Below are positions 24,960-34,159 of a DNA stretch of 64,000 nucleotides, piece by piece. The translations under genes and the position numbers were made by a program. Every line of letters begins with the position of its first letter. Positions within the stretch are counted from its first letter, which is position 1. The stretch is from contig NZ_QQZY01000001.1 in assembly GCF_003351045.1 (NCBI RefSeq), positions 1-64,000 on the forward strand, written 5' to 3'. The notes beneath the pieces are model-generated. The model was not told the origin of the DNA, searched no databases, and saw only the letters and a list, made by a program, of their open reading frames with translations. This DNA is from Gaiella occulta. Lineage in GTDB: Bacteria; Actinomycetota; Thermoleophilia; Gaiellales; Gaiellaceae.

Positions 24960-25559
24960 CTAGGGCCCGAGGCGCCGCCGCTGCCAGCCGCCGTCAGCGG
25001 CTCGCGTGTAGAGCACCCGGTCGTGCAGGCGGCTCTGCTGTCCCTGCCAGAACTCGATCGTGTCCGGGACGATGCGATAGCCGCCCCAGAACGGCGGCAG
25101 CGGCACCTCCTCCTCGCCGGCGAAGCGACGCTCCACCTCGGCGTAGCGCCGCAGCAGCTCGTCACGCGAGGCGAGCGGGCGCGACTGCGGCGAGGCCCAG
25201 GCGCCGAGCCGGCTGCCCCGCGGCCGTGTGCGGAAGTAGGCGAAGGACTCGTCGTCGTCGACGCGGACGACAGTGCCCTCGACCCGCACCTGACGATCCT
25301 GCAGCTCCCAGTGCAGCACGATCGCCGCGCGCGGGTTGGCTTCGAGCTCGACGGCCTTCCGGCTCTCGCGGTTCGTGTAGAAGACGAATCCGCGCGGGTC
25401 ATGCCCCTTCAGCAGCACCATGCGCACCGACGGGGCGCCGTCCGCCGCCGCCGTCGCGAGCGCCATCTGCTCCGGGTAGGGCACGCCTGCCGCCGACGCC
25501 TCGGCGAACCAGCGCTCGAACTGGACGTGGGGATCGGGATCGAGGTCGTCGACGTCCAC
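24960..25559 (-). CDS. pdxH: Pyridoxamine 5'-phosphate oxidase
   Basis: This FMN enzyme oxidises pyridoxine or pyridoxamine 5'-phosphate to PLP. The 199 residues include the FMN-binding SVRMVLLKGHDPRGFVFYTN, the ASPQSRPL segment and the C-terminal PPFWGGYRIVPDTIEFWQGQQSRLHDR, all diagnostic. GTG 25559 is chosen over longer upstream frames because the family start fits and TAGGCT lies 7 bases upstream. It is divergent from a PLP-dependent aminotransferase, which uses its product. Confidence 0.95.
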   Translation of the reverse strand: MDVDDLDPDPHVQFERWFAEASAAGVPYPEQMALATAAADGAPSVRMVLLKGHDPRGFVFYTNRESRKAVELEANPRAAIVLHWELQDRQVRVEGTVVRVDDDESFAYFRTRPRGSRLGAWASPQSRPLASRDELLRRYAEVERRFAGEEEVPLPPFWGGYRIVPDTIEFWQGQQSRLHDRVLYTRAADGGWQRRRLGP

Positions 25560-25566
25560 CGCTTCG

Positions 25567-25572
25567 AGCCTA
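25567..25572 (-). promoter_or_regulatory. -10 box of pdxH (leaderless)
   Basis: TAGGCT on the minus strand lies 7 bases before GTG 25559. The divergent gabT promoter uses the same hexamer 18 bases away. Confidence 0.5.
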
Positions 25573-25589
25573 CCGCCCCGAGGCTCCGC

Positions 25590-25595
25590 TAGGCT
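25590..25595 (+). promoter_or_regulatory. -10 box of gabT (leaderless)
   Basis: TAGGCT lies 7 bases before ATG 25603. Confidence 0.5.
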
Positions 25596-25602
25596 CCGGA
25601 TC

Positions 25603-26925
25603 ATGGCCGCGACGAGGACGATCGAGCTCCGCACGGAGATCCCGGGCCCGCGCTCGCGGGAGATCTTCGCGCGCGCCGCGGTGGCCCTCGCGAAGCCGCT
25701 GCAGGTGTATCTGCCCGTCTTCGCCGCGAAGGCGCACGGCGCGACGATCACGGACGTCGACGGCAACACGTTCATCGACTTCGCGGGGGGTGTCGGCGTG
25801 GTCAACGTCGGCCACTGCAACCCGCACGTCGTCGACGCGATCCAGGAGCAGGCGGCCCGCTTCGTCCACACGGACTTCACCGTCGTGCCCTACGAGTCCT
25901 ACGTGGATCTCGCCGAGCGCCTCGGCGCGCTTGCGCCCATCGGCGGGCCCACGCGCGCCGCCTTCTTCAACTCCGGCGCGGAAGCCGTCGAGAACGCCGT
26001 CAAGATAGCCCGTCTCTCCAGCGGTCGTCCGGCCGTGATCGCCTTCGAGGCCGGCTTCCACGGCCGCACGCTCCTTGCCATGACGATGACGTCGAAGGTG
26101 CACCCGTACAAGACGGGGATGGGACCGTTCGCCCCCGAGGTGTACCGTGCGCCGTTCCCGCACGCCTACCGCGGCATCTCCTCCGAGGATGCGCTCGCCG
26201 CGATCGAGCGCATGTTCCACACCCACGTGGCGCCGTCCCAGGTCGCGGCGATCGTCTTCGAGCCGCAACTCGGCGAGGGGGGCTTCATCCCGGCCCCGCC
26301 GGCGTTCGTCGAGGGCATTCGCGCCATCTGCGACCGCCACGGCATCGTCATGGTCGCCGACGAGGTGCAGACCGGCTTCGGCCGTACCGGCCGCATGTTC
26401 GCGATGGAGCACTACGGCGTCGAGCCCGACCTCGTCGTCGTCGCCAAGTCGATCGCGGCCGGCCTGCCCCTCTCCGGCGTGATCGGCAGGGCCGAGATCA
26501 TGGACGCGCCGCACGCCGGCGCCGTCGGCGGTACCTACATCGGCAACCCGGTCGCTCTCGCGGCGGCGCTCGCAGTGCTCGACGTGTTCGCCGAGGACGA
26601 CCTCGTCGCCCGTGCCGCGGTCGTCGGCGAGCGGATCCGCGAGCGCATGCTCGCATGGCAGCGGCGCCGGCCGCAGATCGGCGACGTGCGCGGCCTCGGC
26701 GCCATGCTCGCGGTCGAGCTCGTCCGCGACCCCGCCACGAAGGAGCCGGCGGCCGACCTCGCCGCGCGCGTGATCGAGGCGGCTCTCGAGCGCGGCCTCA
26801 TCCTGCTCAAGGCCGGTGTCGAAGGCAACTGCATCCGGGTGTTGTGTCCGCTCACGATCGAGGACGCCGTCCTCGACGAGGCGCTCGCCGTCTGGGACGA
26901 CGCGCTCGCCGCCGTCCTCGCGTAG
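25603..26925 (+). CDS. gabT: 4-Aminobutyrate aminotransferase (class III)
   Basis: This PLP enzyme moves the amino group of GABA, or a similar omega-amino acid, to 2-oxoglutarate. It has 440 residues. Motifs are FFNSGAEAVENAVKIAR, GFHGRTLLAMTMTSK, EPQLGEGGFIPAP and VADEVQTGFGRTG; the PLP lysine is in VVAKSIAAGLPLSG. TYIGNPVALAAALAVLD closes the active site. The GabT-like MTSKVHPYKTGMGPF segment favours GABA over ornithine. No succinate-semialdehyde dehydrogenase is nearby, so the pathway role is inferred from family. Confidence 0.9.
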   Translation: MAATRTIELRTEIPGPRSREIFARAAVALAKPLQVYLPVFAAKAHGATITDVDGNTFIDFAGGVGVVNVGHCNPHVVDAIQEQAARFVHTDFTVVPYESYVDLAERLGALAPIGGPTRAAFFNSGAEAVENAVKIARLSSGRPAVIAFEAGFHGRTLLAMTMTSKVHPYKTGMGPFAPEVYRAPFPHAYRGISSEDALAAIERMFHTHVAPSQVAAIVFEPQLGEGGFIPAPPAFVEGIRAICDRHGIVMVADEVQTGFGRTGRMFAMEHYGVEPDLVVVAKSIAAGLPLSGVIGRAEIMDAPHAGAVGGTYIGNPVALAAALAVLDVFAEDDLVARAAVVGERIRERMLAWQRRRPQIGDVRGLGAMLAVELVRDPATKEPAADLAARVIEAALERGLILLKAGVEGNCIRVLCPLTIEDAVLDEALAVWDDALAAVLA

Positions 26926-26940
26926 GCAGCCCTTCCTCCT

Positions 26941-26966
26941 CCCGGCGCCGGCCGGCGAGGGCCGGG
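26941..26966. terminator. Bidirectional hairpin between gabT and ddl
   Basis: CCCGGC (26941-26946) pairs with GCCGGG (26961-26966) in the 46-base gap between two convergent genes. Inner GC pairs (CCGG repeats) can extend it. Confidence 0.45.
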
Positions 26967-26971
26967 GAGAC

Positions 26972-27991
26972 CTAGTACTCGAGCCGCGAGCGGCGCTCGT
27001 GGCGTTCGAGCGCCAGCGCGATCAACCGGTCGAGCAGCTCCGCATAGGGGATGCCGGCGGCGTCGAACAGCTTCGCGTACACGCTCGTCGCGGTGAAGCC
27101 CGGGATCGTGTTCAGCTCGTTCACGACCACCTCGCCGTCGGGCCGCACGAAGAAGTCGACGCGGGCCATGCCCTCGCAGTCGGTCGCCACGAACGACTCG
27201 ATCGCGAGGCGGCGCACCCGCTCCGCCGCCTCGTGCGGCAGGCGGGCCGGCACGACGAGCTCCATGCCGCCGTCGGCGTACTTCGCGTCGAAGTCGTACC
27301 AGTCCGCCCGGGCGACGATCTCGCCGACCGGCGAGGCGACCGGATCCCGGTCTCCGAGCACGCCCACCTCGACCTCCATGCCCGGTTGGAACTCCTCCAC
27401 CAGCACCTTGTCGTCGTGGCGGCGGGCAAGCGCGACGGCGGCCTCGAGATCACGCTCCTCGGTTACCTTCGAGATGCCGACCGACGACCCGAGCCGCGCC
27501 GGCTTGACGAACACGGGGTAGCCGAACGGGTTCCGCACGGGGTCACCGGCGCGCAGCGTGAGGTTCGGCGCCACGGGAATGCCGCGGTCGCGCAGCACCG
27601 CCTTGAACAGATCCTTGTCCATGCACAGCGCCGACGCCGCCACGCCCGAGCCGACGTACGGAACGCCGGCGAGCTCGAGCAGGCCCTGCACCGTCCCGTC
27701 CTCGCCGAACGGGCCGTGCAGGATCGGGAGCACGACGTCGACGGCGCCGAGGGCCGCCGGGGCGGCGGCAGTCGGGATCGGGAGCGACGGCGCCGCCGCC
27801 GCCGCGGCCGGCGCGGCAGAGCCGGCGGCGGCGGGAAGCGCCCACGTGCCGTCGCGGCCGATCTCGATCACCCGCGTCTCGTAGCGGGCGGGATCGAGCG
27901 CGTCGAGCACCGAGCGGGCGGAGGCCAGCGAGACCGCGCGCTCGCTCGAGCGTCCACCGGCGAGGATCGCGATCCGCATGCGCGCGCTCAC
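26972..27991 (-). CDS. ddl: D-alanine--D-alanine ligase
   Basis: This ATP-grasp enzyme makes the D-Ala-D-Ala of peptidoglycan precursors. It has about 339 residues. Motifs are VDVVLPILHGPFGEDGTVQGLLE, the ATP-grasp FVKPARLGSSVGISK and the metal/carboxylate VVNELNTIPGFTATS. An Ala/Pro-rich insert (about residues 50-80) between the first strands is unusual and probably a surface loop. GTG 27991 overlaps the pknB stop (GTGA); ATG 27979 is an alternative. It ends the cell-wall signalling operon, matching substrate supply to cell-wall synthesis. Confidence 0.94.
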   Translation of the reverse strand: MSARMRIAILAGGRSSERAVSLASARSVLDALDPARYETRVIEIGRDGTWALPAAAGSAAPAAAAAAPSLPIPTAAAPAALGAVDVVLPILHGPFGEDGTVQGLLELAGVPYVGSGVAASALCMDKDLFKAVLRDRGIPVAPNLTLRAGDPVRNPFGYPVFVKPARLGSSVGISKVTEERDLEAAVALARRHDDKVLVEEFQPGMEVEVGVLGDRDPVASPVGEIVARADWYDFDAKYADGGMELVVPARLPHEAAERVRRLAIESFVATDCEGMARVDFFVRPDGEVVVNELNTIPGFTATSVYAKLFDAAGIPYAELLDRLIALALERHERRSRLEY

Positions 27992-29937
27992 GGCGTCGTG
28001 GCGGTCGTGGCGGTCGTGGTCGTGGTCGTGGTCGGCGGAACGTACGTGCCGACGAACAGCGTCACGACCGTCCCGGGCTGCTGGTCGCTGTTGCCCGGCG
28101 GATCCTGCGACATCACGACGCCGTCGAAGGCCTGCACGTCGGTGTCCTGCCGGGTCACCGTGACCTTGAAGCCGGCGGCCTTCAGCGTCGCGCGCGCGTC
28201 CGCCTCCAGCTGCCCGCTGACGTCCGGGAGCGTCGTCGTCGTCGGGCCGTTCGAGACGGAGACGACCACGGTCGAGCCCTTCGTCGCGGTCGAGTTCCCG
28301 AGAGGCACCTGGCTCACGACGACCCCGGCCGGCTGGTCGCTCTCGACGGGGGTGCGCTTGACGGCGAACCCCTGCGCCTGCAGCAGCCCGAGCGCGGTTG
28401 CGTAGTCCATTCCCACGACGGCGGGCACGCCGACGGGCTTCGGCCCCGTCGAGTAGTTGATCCTCACCGTCGCCCCCGACACGAGCGGCGTTCCCGGCTT
28501 CGGATCCTGGCCCGTCACGATGTTCGTCGGCTTGTCGGAGGGGACGCCCACGGTCTTCGCCTGCAGGCCCGCCTGGGTCAGCGTCGCCACAGCGTCGGCG
28601 AGAGACGTGCCGACGACGCCGGGCACCTTGACCGTCGGCTTGCCGCTGGAGACGAGGATGGTGACGATGCCGCCGCGCGCGAGGCTCGTGCCCTCCTCCG
28701 GCTGCTGCGCGAAGACGATGCCGACCGGCGTGTCGGCGTTCGGAACGCGGCGCACGTTGTCGTCGAAGCCGTCGGCGTGGATGAGCGTGACCGCCTTCCG
28801 CTCCACGAGCCCGGTGTACTGCTGCACGCGCAGCGGCTTGGTGCTGTCGATCTGACTCTGCACCTTGTCGTAGAGGAAGTAGCCGGCGGCGGCGAGCGCG
28901 AGCAGCGCGCCGAGCGCGAGCAGCCACGGCCAGATGCTGCGTCGCCGCACGACGGGGCCGTCGTAGGCGCGGTAGCGCTCTCCGCCGCCGTACGCACCCC
29001 CCGTGCCGCCGACGCGAGGAGCAAGGCGCGTGGCCGCGGTCTCGTCGAGCGCCCCGGCGCCCGCGAGCACCATCGTCGCGGCGTTCTCGGTCTCGCTGCC
29101 GACCGCGTCGCCGCGGGCGACGAGCTCGAGGTCGCGATCCATGTCGCCGGCCGAGCGGTAGCGATCGGCCGGCTCCTTGGCGAGCGCGCGCAGCACCACG
29201 AGGTCGAGCCCGTGCGGAATGCCGTCGCGGCGGGTCGACGGAGAATCCGGCGTCTGCGAGAGATGCTTCATCGCGATCTCGACCGGTGTCTCGCCGCCGA
29301 ACGGCACCGTGCCCGTGAGCAGCTCGTACAGGACGACCCCGGTGGAATAGAGGTCGGAGCTTTCCTCGACGGGGGCGCCGCGCGCCTGCTCGGGCGACAG
29401 GTACTGCGCCGTGCCGACGATCGAGCCCGCCTCCGTCATCTCGCTCGCGCCCGCCCGGGCGATGCCGAAGTCGGCGACCTTGACGCGTCCCTCGCGGTCG
29501 ACGAGCACGTTGTGCGGCTTGATGTCCCGGTGGATGATCCCGTTGCGGTGCGCGTAGCGGAGCGCCGCGAGGATCTGGCGCGTGTACGAGATCGCGACCG
29601 GCACCGGACACGGGCCGCGTGTCACGATCAGCTCCTTCAGCGTCCTGCCCTCGATGTACTCCATCACGATGAAGTAGGAGCCGTCGTCGACGCCGCGGTC
29701 GTAGATCGAGACGATGTTCGGGTGCGACAGCGCCGCCGCGTGCGTCGCCTCGCGACGGAAGCGCTCGACGAACTGCGCGTCGTTCGCGTAGCGCTCGTGC
29801 AGCAGCTTCACCGCGACGCGGCGGCCGAGCTCCTGGTCCTCGGCGAGCCAGACGTCGGCCATGCCGCCGGCGCCGAGCTTGCGCTCGAGGCGGTAGCGGC
29901 CTGCGAACAGCGATCCGGTGAGGTCGGTGTGTGCCAT
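27988..29937 (-). CDS. pknB: PASTA-domain serine/threonine kinase PknB
   Basis: The protein has 649 residues. The kinase domain (about 14-275) has the glycine loop GAGGMADVW, lysine in VAVKLL, the catalytic loop HRDIKPHN, DFG and the SPEQARG segment. A juxtamembrane linker is followed by one membrane helix (about 345-365) and four extracellular PASTA repeats, each with a VP/LPDVxG-type start. PASTA domains bind muropeptides or lipid II, so the kinase senses the cell wall. The tail ends in a Thr/Pro-rich stretch. ATG 29937 has GGAGG close by. It lies between pbpA and ddl, the usual context. Confidence 0.96.
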   Translation of the reverse strand: MAHTDLTGSLFAGRYRLERKLGAGGMADVWLAEDQELGRRVAVKLLHERYANDAQFVERFRREATHAAALSHPNIVSIYDRGVDDGSYFIVMEYIEGRTLKELIVTRGPCPVPVAISYTRQILAALRYAHRNGIIHRDIKPHNVLVDREGRVKVADFGIARAGASEMTEAGSIVGTAQYLSPEQARGAPVEESSDLYSTGVVLYELLTGTVPFGGETPVEIAMKHLSQTPDSPSTRRDGIPHGLDLVVLRALAKEPADRYRSAGDMDRDLELVARGDAVGSETENAATMVLAGAGALDETAATRLAPRVGGTGGAYGGGERYRAYDGPVVRRRSIWPWLLALGALLALAAAGYFLYDKVQSQIDSTKPLRVQQYTGLVERKAVTLIHADGFDDNVRRVPNADTPVGIVFAQQPEEGTSLARGGIVTILVSSGKPTVKVPGVVGTSLADAVATLTQAGLQAKTVGVPSDKPTNIVTGQDPKPGTPLVSGATVRINYSTGPKPVGVPAVVGMDYATALGLLQAQGFAVKRTPVESDQPAGVVVSQVPLGNSTATKGSTVVVSVSNGPTTTTLPDVSGQLEADARATLKAAGFKVTVTRQDTDVQAFDGVVMSQDPPGNSDQQPGTVVTLFVGTYVPPTTTTTTTATTATTP

Positions 29938-29950
29938 GCGCCTCCGTACG

Positions 29951-31429
29951 TTAGGGATTCGCCGTCGGTGTCAGGAGCGCCTGCATCACGGTGCGGGCGA
30001 TCGGCGCGGCGGTGGCACCGCCCGTCAGCGACTGGTTCTGGAGCACGACGGCGACCGCGAGCTCCGGCCTGGCGCCCTCCGGGCCCGCGAACGCGATGAA
30101 CCAGGTGATGTTGCTGCCGGCGACCCCGGTCTCGGCCGTGCCCGTCTTGCCGCCGACGCGCAGGCCGGGAATCCGTGCCGCGACGCCGGTGCCCGCCTCC
30201 ACGGCGCGCACCATCATCTCGCCGACGTCGCGCGCGGTCGCCGGCCGCACCGCGCGCCCGAGCTGCTCCGGTCTCGTGCGCTCGCGCGTCTTGCCGTTCG
30301 GCGTCACGATCTTCTCGACGACGGACGGGCGCATGAGGATGCCGCCGTTGCCGATCGCGCCCGCCACCATCGCCATCTGCAGCGGCGTCACGAGCAGGCG
30401 CTCCTGGCCGAACGCCATGCGGCCGGCGTCGACGTCGCGGTCGCGCTTCGGGTCGTAGAGCGACCCGCGGCGGTAGAGGCCGCTCGGGAGACGCTCGCTC
30501 TCCGGCGTCTCGAGCGGCGGGCGCTCGTAGAACCCGAACCGCTTCGCCTGCGCGAGGATCCGCTTCGCCCCGAGCGCGAGGCCGATGTTGCAGAAGACCG
30601 AGTTGACCGAGTGCTGGAGCGCGGTCGCGAGCGAGATGGTGCCGAACGGCCGCGACGTGTCGAAGTTGTTCACGCGCTTGCCGTACACCGTGCAGTACCC
30701 GGGGTCGGTGAAGGTGGAGGAGGGGGTGTAGCGGCCGGACTCGAGCGCAGCCGACGCCGTCACGACCTTGAACGTCGACCCCGGCGGGTAGAGGCCCTGG
30801 CTCGCCCGGTTGAGCAGCGGCGAGGCGGGTTTGCAGTTGGCGCTGATGCGCTCGATGCGGCCGAAGTTCGTCTCGACGTCGTTCGGGTCGTAGCTCGGCG
30901 ACGACGCCATCACGCGCACGCGTCCCGTGCGCGGATCGAGCGCGACGACGGCTCCGCAGTTGGAGCCGAGCGCCTCGAAGGCGGCGCGCTGGGCGCCGAC
31001 GTCGAGCGACGTGACGACGGTTTCGCCGACGATCGGCTTGCCGTTGAGCTTGTCCAGCGACCGGTCGACGAGCGACGAGAGGCTCTGCGACGAGCCGGTG
31101 AGCGCCTCGTTGAGCGATCGCTCGAGGCCGGTGCGCGAGCGCGCGACCGTGGAGTAGCCGACCACGTGGGCGGTGAGGCGACCCTGCGGGTAGCGGCGGA
31201 AGTAGAGCGTGTGCCCGTTCGTCGTGCGGGCGCGGTTGCGCGCGAGCACGCGGGAGGGAGAGAGGATGAGGCCGCGCTTGATCTCGAACTGGGCGACGCG
31301 CTGGATCTCGTTGTCCTGCCGCTCGGCGAGCGCGGGGCGAGCCCACGTCTGCCAGTACGTCGTCGCGACGATGAGGACGACGAGAAGCCCCATCGCGATC
31401 GTTCCGACCCGGCCGATCTGACGGTTCAA
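29951..31429 (-). CDS. pbpA: Class B penicillin-binding protein (PbpA-like transpeptidase)
   Basis: This transpeptidase cross-links peptidoglycan. It has 492 residues: one N-terminal membrane helix (about 8-26), a dimerisation region, then the penicillin-binding domain. The active-site serine is S218 in STFK, SVN is at 274-276, and KTGTAETG is near the end. It pairs with the SEDS glycosyltransferase encoded just upstream, which it overlaps by TTGA, so the start TTG 31429 is favoured. Membrane topology puts the catalytic domain outside. Confidence 0.94.
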   Translation of the reverse strand: MNRQIGRVGTIAMGLLVVLIVATTYWQTWARPALAERQDNEIQRVAQFEIKRGLILSPSRVLARNRARTTNGHTLYFRRYPQGRLTAHVVGYSTVARSRTGLERSLNEALTGSSQSLSSLVDRSLDKLNGKPIVGETVVTSLDVGAQRAAFEALGSNCGAVVALDPRTGRVRVMASSPSYDPNDVETNFGRIERISANCKPASPLLNRASQGLYPPGSTFKVVTASAALESGRYTPSSTFTDPGYCTVYGKRVNNFDTSRPFGTISLATALQHSVNSVFCNIGLALGAKRILAQAKRFGFYERPPLETPESERLPSGLYRRGSLYDPKRDRDVDAGRMAFGQERLLVTPLQMAMVAGAIGNGGILMRPSVVEKIVTPNGKTRERTRPEQLGRAVRPATARDVGEMMVRAVEAGTGVAARIPGLRVGGKTGTAETGVAGSNITWFIAFAGPEGARPELAVAVVLQNQSLTGGATAAPIARTVMQALLTPTANP

Positions 31430-32739
31430 AGGCGCTCCGCCGCCGACGCCGAGGCCCGGTTGGAGACGAGCATGAGCAGGGCCAGCAGGACGAAGTTCGA
31501 GATGATCGACGAGCCGCCGTAGGAGACGAACGGCAGCGTGATGCCCGTCAGCGGCACGACACGCAGCACGCCGCCGACGATGATGAACGTCTGCAGGGCG
31601 AGGCCGAAGGTGAGCCCCGTGGCGAGCAGCTTCGAGAAGCCGTCCTGGGCGATGAGCGCGATGCGCATGCCGCGGGCGACGGCGACCATGAACAGGAGCA
31701 GCACCGCCGCCGCCCCGATCAGGCCGAGCTCCTGGGCGAGCGCCGAGTAGACGAAGTCCGTCTTGAGGTACGGGATCAGCGGCGCGCCGTCCACCGTCTC
31801 GAACGTGCCCTTGCCGAGCCCGGTGCCGCCGTAGCCGCCGTTTGCAATCGAGTAGAGGCTCTTCACGAGCTGGTACGAGTCGCAGTTCTGACGGTACTCG
31901 AGCTTCCCGTTGATCGCGCAGTGCACCTTCTCGTCGGTCCACGGGTGCAGCCACACCGTGACGCGCTGCTGCACGCGCGAGAGCGCGTTGTAGAGGGCCG
32001 CGGATCCCGCCACGAACAGTGTCAGGCCGACGCCGACGTAGAGCACGCGCCCGGTGGCGGCATACACCATCGCGAGGAAGATGCCGAAGTTGAGCAGCGC
32101 CGAGCCGAGGTCGCTCGTCTGCACGAGCACGAGCATGGCGGCGCCCCAGATCGCGAGCAGCGGTCCGAGGTCCTTCAGCCGCCCCTGCGCGAGCGACTCG
32201 CGCTTGTCGCGCAGGTAGCCGGCAAGGAAGACGATGAGGAAGATCTTCGCGAGCTCGCCGGGCTGGAACTGGAAGGCGCCGATCCTCACCCACAGATTGA
32301 CGCCGTTGACGCGGTACCCGAGCCCCGGCACCGACGGCAACAGCAGCAGCACGACGGCGGAGACGCCGAACAGGTACTTGTAGCGCTCGAGCACGCGGTA
32401 GTCCCAGCGCAGCCACAGGAGCGTCGCGGCGAAGGCGGCCACGCCGAGCGCCACCCACAGCGCCTGCCGGCGGGCGTCGCCGGGCCCGAGGCGGTAGATC
32501 ACCGTCAGGCCGATCGCGGTCAGCAGCCCGGCGAGCGGCAGCAGCGTCGGATCGGCCCAGGGCACCGCGACGCGTGCGACGAGATGGCCGACGAGGTAGA
32601 GGCCGAAGACGACCCCGACGTAGCCGAGCCAGCGGACGGAGGCGAGCCCGCTCTGGGCGATCGAGACGCTGGCGAAGGCCGCCGAGGCGACGACCGCCGC
32701 GAGGAGGAGGTTGGCGAGCTCCTTGTTGCGCGCGCTCAC
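31426..32739 (-). CDS. SEDS-family peptidoglycan glycosyltransferase (FtsW/RodA)
   Basis: The protein has 437 residues with about ten membrane helices. Family hallmarks are GVNLWVRIGAFQFQPGELAKI, VQTSDLGSALLNFG, the conserved Asp-rich loop around GGYGGTGLGKGTF, and the C-terminal LTGITLPFVSYGGSSIISNF. It polymerises lipid II and works with the class B PBP downstream. Whether it acts in division (FtsW) or elongation (RodA) cannot be settled. In actinobacterial fhaA-fhaB-pstP clusters this position is usually called RodA. GTG 32739 overlaps the phosphatase stop. Confidence 0.93.
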   Translation of the reverse strand: MSARNKELANLLLAAVVASAAFASVSIAQSGLASVRWLGYVGVVFGLYLVGHLVARVAVPWADPTLLPLAGLLTAIGLTVIYRLGPGDARRQALWVALGVAAFAATLLWLRWDYRVLERYKYLFGVSAVVLLLLPSVPGLGYRVNGVNLWVRIGAFQFQPGELAKIFLIVFLAGYLRDKRESLAQGRLKDLGPLLAIWGAAMLVLVQTSDLGSALLNFGIFLAMVYAATGRVLYVGVGLTLFVAGSAALYNALSRVQQRVTVWLHPWTDEKVHCAINGKLEYRQNCDSYQLVKSLYSIANGGYGGTGLGKGTFETVDGAPLIPYLKTDFVYSALAQELGLIGAAAVLLLFMVAVARGMRIALIAQDGFSKLLATGLTFGLALQTFIIVGGVLRVVPLTGITLPFVSYGGSSIISNFVLLALLMLVSNRASASAAERL

Positions 32740-33662
32740 CGCGCGATGCCCCACCACACGAGCAGCGGGCCGACGGTAGCCGCCGCGACGACCGCGGCGA
32801 GCGCGAGCCGGCGCCCGCCCGCACCCGCGCCGTGACGTCGCACGGGCGGCGCGGTCGGCGGCGGCGGCTGCGGCGCCCCGCCCGGTACTGCCTGCTCGGC
32901 GGTCACGGCGTCGGGCTCGGCGGCGAGCTCCGATGGGGGCGGCTCGCCGTCGATCACCTCGAACAGCACGACCGTGATGTTGTCCTCGCCGCCGGCGCCG
33001 TTGGCGGCGTCGACGAGCGCCCCGGCGCCCCGCTCTGGATCGCCGCCGGCCGCGTCGAGCAGCGCGAGGATGTCCGCGTCGCGCACCATCGAGGTGAGGC
33101 CGTCGGAGCACAGCAGGTAGAGGTCGCCGGGAAGCATCGACACCGTGAGCGCGTCGACCTCCACCTGCGCCTCCGTCCCGAGCGCGCGGGTGATCACCGA
33201 GCGGTGGGGATGCTGCTCCGCCTCCTCGGGCGAGAGCCGCCCGCTGCGGACGAGCTCGGCCACGAGCGAGTGGTCGGCCGTCAGCTGTGCCAGTTCGCCG
33301 CCGCGCACCCTGTAGGCGCGAGAGTCGCCGACATGCCCGATCGCGATCGTCCCGGCCCGCTCGTCGACGAGCATGGCCGTCACCGTCGTCCCCATGCCCG
33401 CCACGGTCGGATCGCCGAGCGCGTGCCGGAAGATACGGTCGTTGGCCTCCCGCACGAGCTCCGCGACGGCCTCGGCGCCGCGGAGCTCGAGGGCGCGCTC
33501 CTCGAGCGCGGCCGCGGCAAGACGCGAGGCGATCTCGCCTGCCTGTGCGCCGCCCATGCCGTCGGCGACCGCGAACAGCGGCGGATCGCAGACGAATGCA
33601 TCCTCGTTCTGCAGGCGCCGGCGTCCCGTGTCCGTCAGCGCGCTCGCCCGGCCGATTCTCAT
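32736..33662 (-). CDS. PP2C-family Ser/Thr protein phosphatase (PstP-like)
   Basis: The protein has 308 residues. The catalytic domain (1-240) has RxxNED (RRRLQNEDAF), VADGMGGAQAGE, HVGDSRAYR and LCSDGLTSMV, with the metal-binding aspartates in place. A final GGEDNITVV is followed by a Pro-rich linker and one C-terminal membrane helix (about 285-305). The catalytic domain is cytoplasmic, where it dephosphorylates PknB and its substrates. ATG 33662 overlaps fhaB (ATGA). Confidence 0.95.
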   Translation of the reverse strand: MRIGRASALTDTGRRRLQNEDAFVCDPPLFAVADGMGGAQAGEIASRLAAAALEERALELRGAEAVAELVREANDRIFRHALGDPTVAGMGTTVTAMLVDERAGTIAIGHVGDSRAYRVRGGELAQLTADHSLVAELVRSGRLSPEEAEQHPHRSVITRALGTEAQVEVDALTVSMLPGDLYLLCSDGLTSMVRDADILALLDAAGGDPERGAGALVDAANGAGGEDNITVVLFEVIDGEPPPSELAAEPDAVTAEQAVPGGAPQPPPPTAPPVRRHGAGAGGRRLALAAVVAAATVGPLLVWWGIAR

Positions 33663-34159
33663 CGCTCCACCCTCAGGTCTGTCTGGCCGATGCGGAGGAC
33701 GTCGCCGCTGCGCAGCAGCCGGGCGCTCGTCACGCGTGCACCGTTCACGAACGTCCCGTTCGTGGATCCGAGGTCCTCGACCCAGAGGCCGTCGGGGCGC
33801 GGCTCGAGCAGCGCGTGGCGCGTCGACACGAACTCGTCGCCGTCGAGCCGCACCGCGTTCTCACCGCCGCGCCCGAGGCGCGTCGGCGCCGCGACTTCGA
33901 GCATGCTGCCCGCCTGCAGGGCCGGGCTGTCGAGCACGAGCAGCCGTGCTCGTGGCCCCCGCACGACGGGCTCGTAGCGCGCGCGCAGTGCGTCCGCCTC
34001 CTGCGCGCCGATGACGAGCGACTCCTGGGGGGCGGCGCGCAGGTCGCGCGTGGCCGACCGCACGACCGCCCAGATGAACAGGTAGAGCAGGATGAGGAAG
34101 CCGATCTTGAGCGCCAGCAGCGCCACGTCGGCGTCGACGGCGCCGAGTACGCCCGTCAC
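33659..34159 (-). CDS. fhaB: Membrane-anchored FHA-domain protein
   Basis: The 166 residues comprise one N-terminal membrane helix (about 13-33) and a cytoplasmic FHA domain (about 85-166). The phosphothreonine-binding motifs are LGRGGEN (GR), STRH (S, R, H) and DLGSTNGTFVNG. It reads threonine phosphorylation by the operon's kinases and likely brings SEDS/PBP proteins under their control. GTG 34159 overlaps fhaA (GTGA). It matches FhaB/FipA in position and layout. Confidence 0.93.
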   Translation of the reverse strand: MTGVLGAVDADVALLALKIGFLILLYLFIWAVVRSATRDLRAAPQESLVIGAQEADALRARYEPVVRGPRARLLVLDSPALQAGSMLEVAAPTRLGRGGENAVRLDGDEFVSTRHALLEPRPDGLWVEDLGSTNGTFVNGARVTSARLLRSGDVLRIGQTDLRVER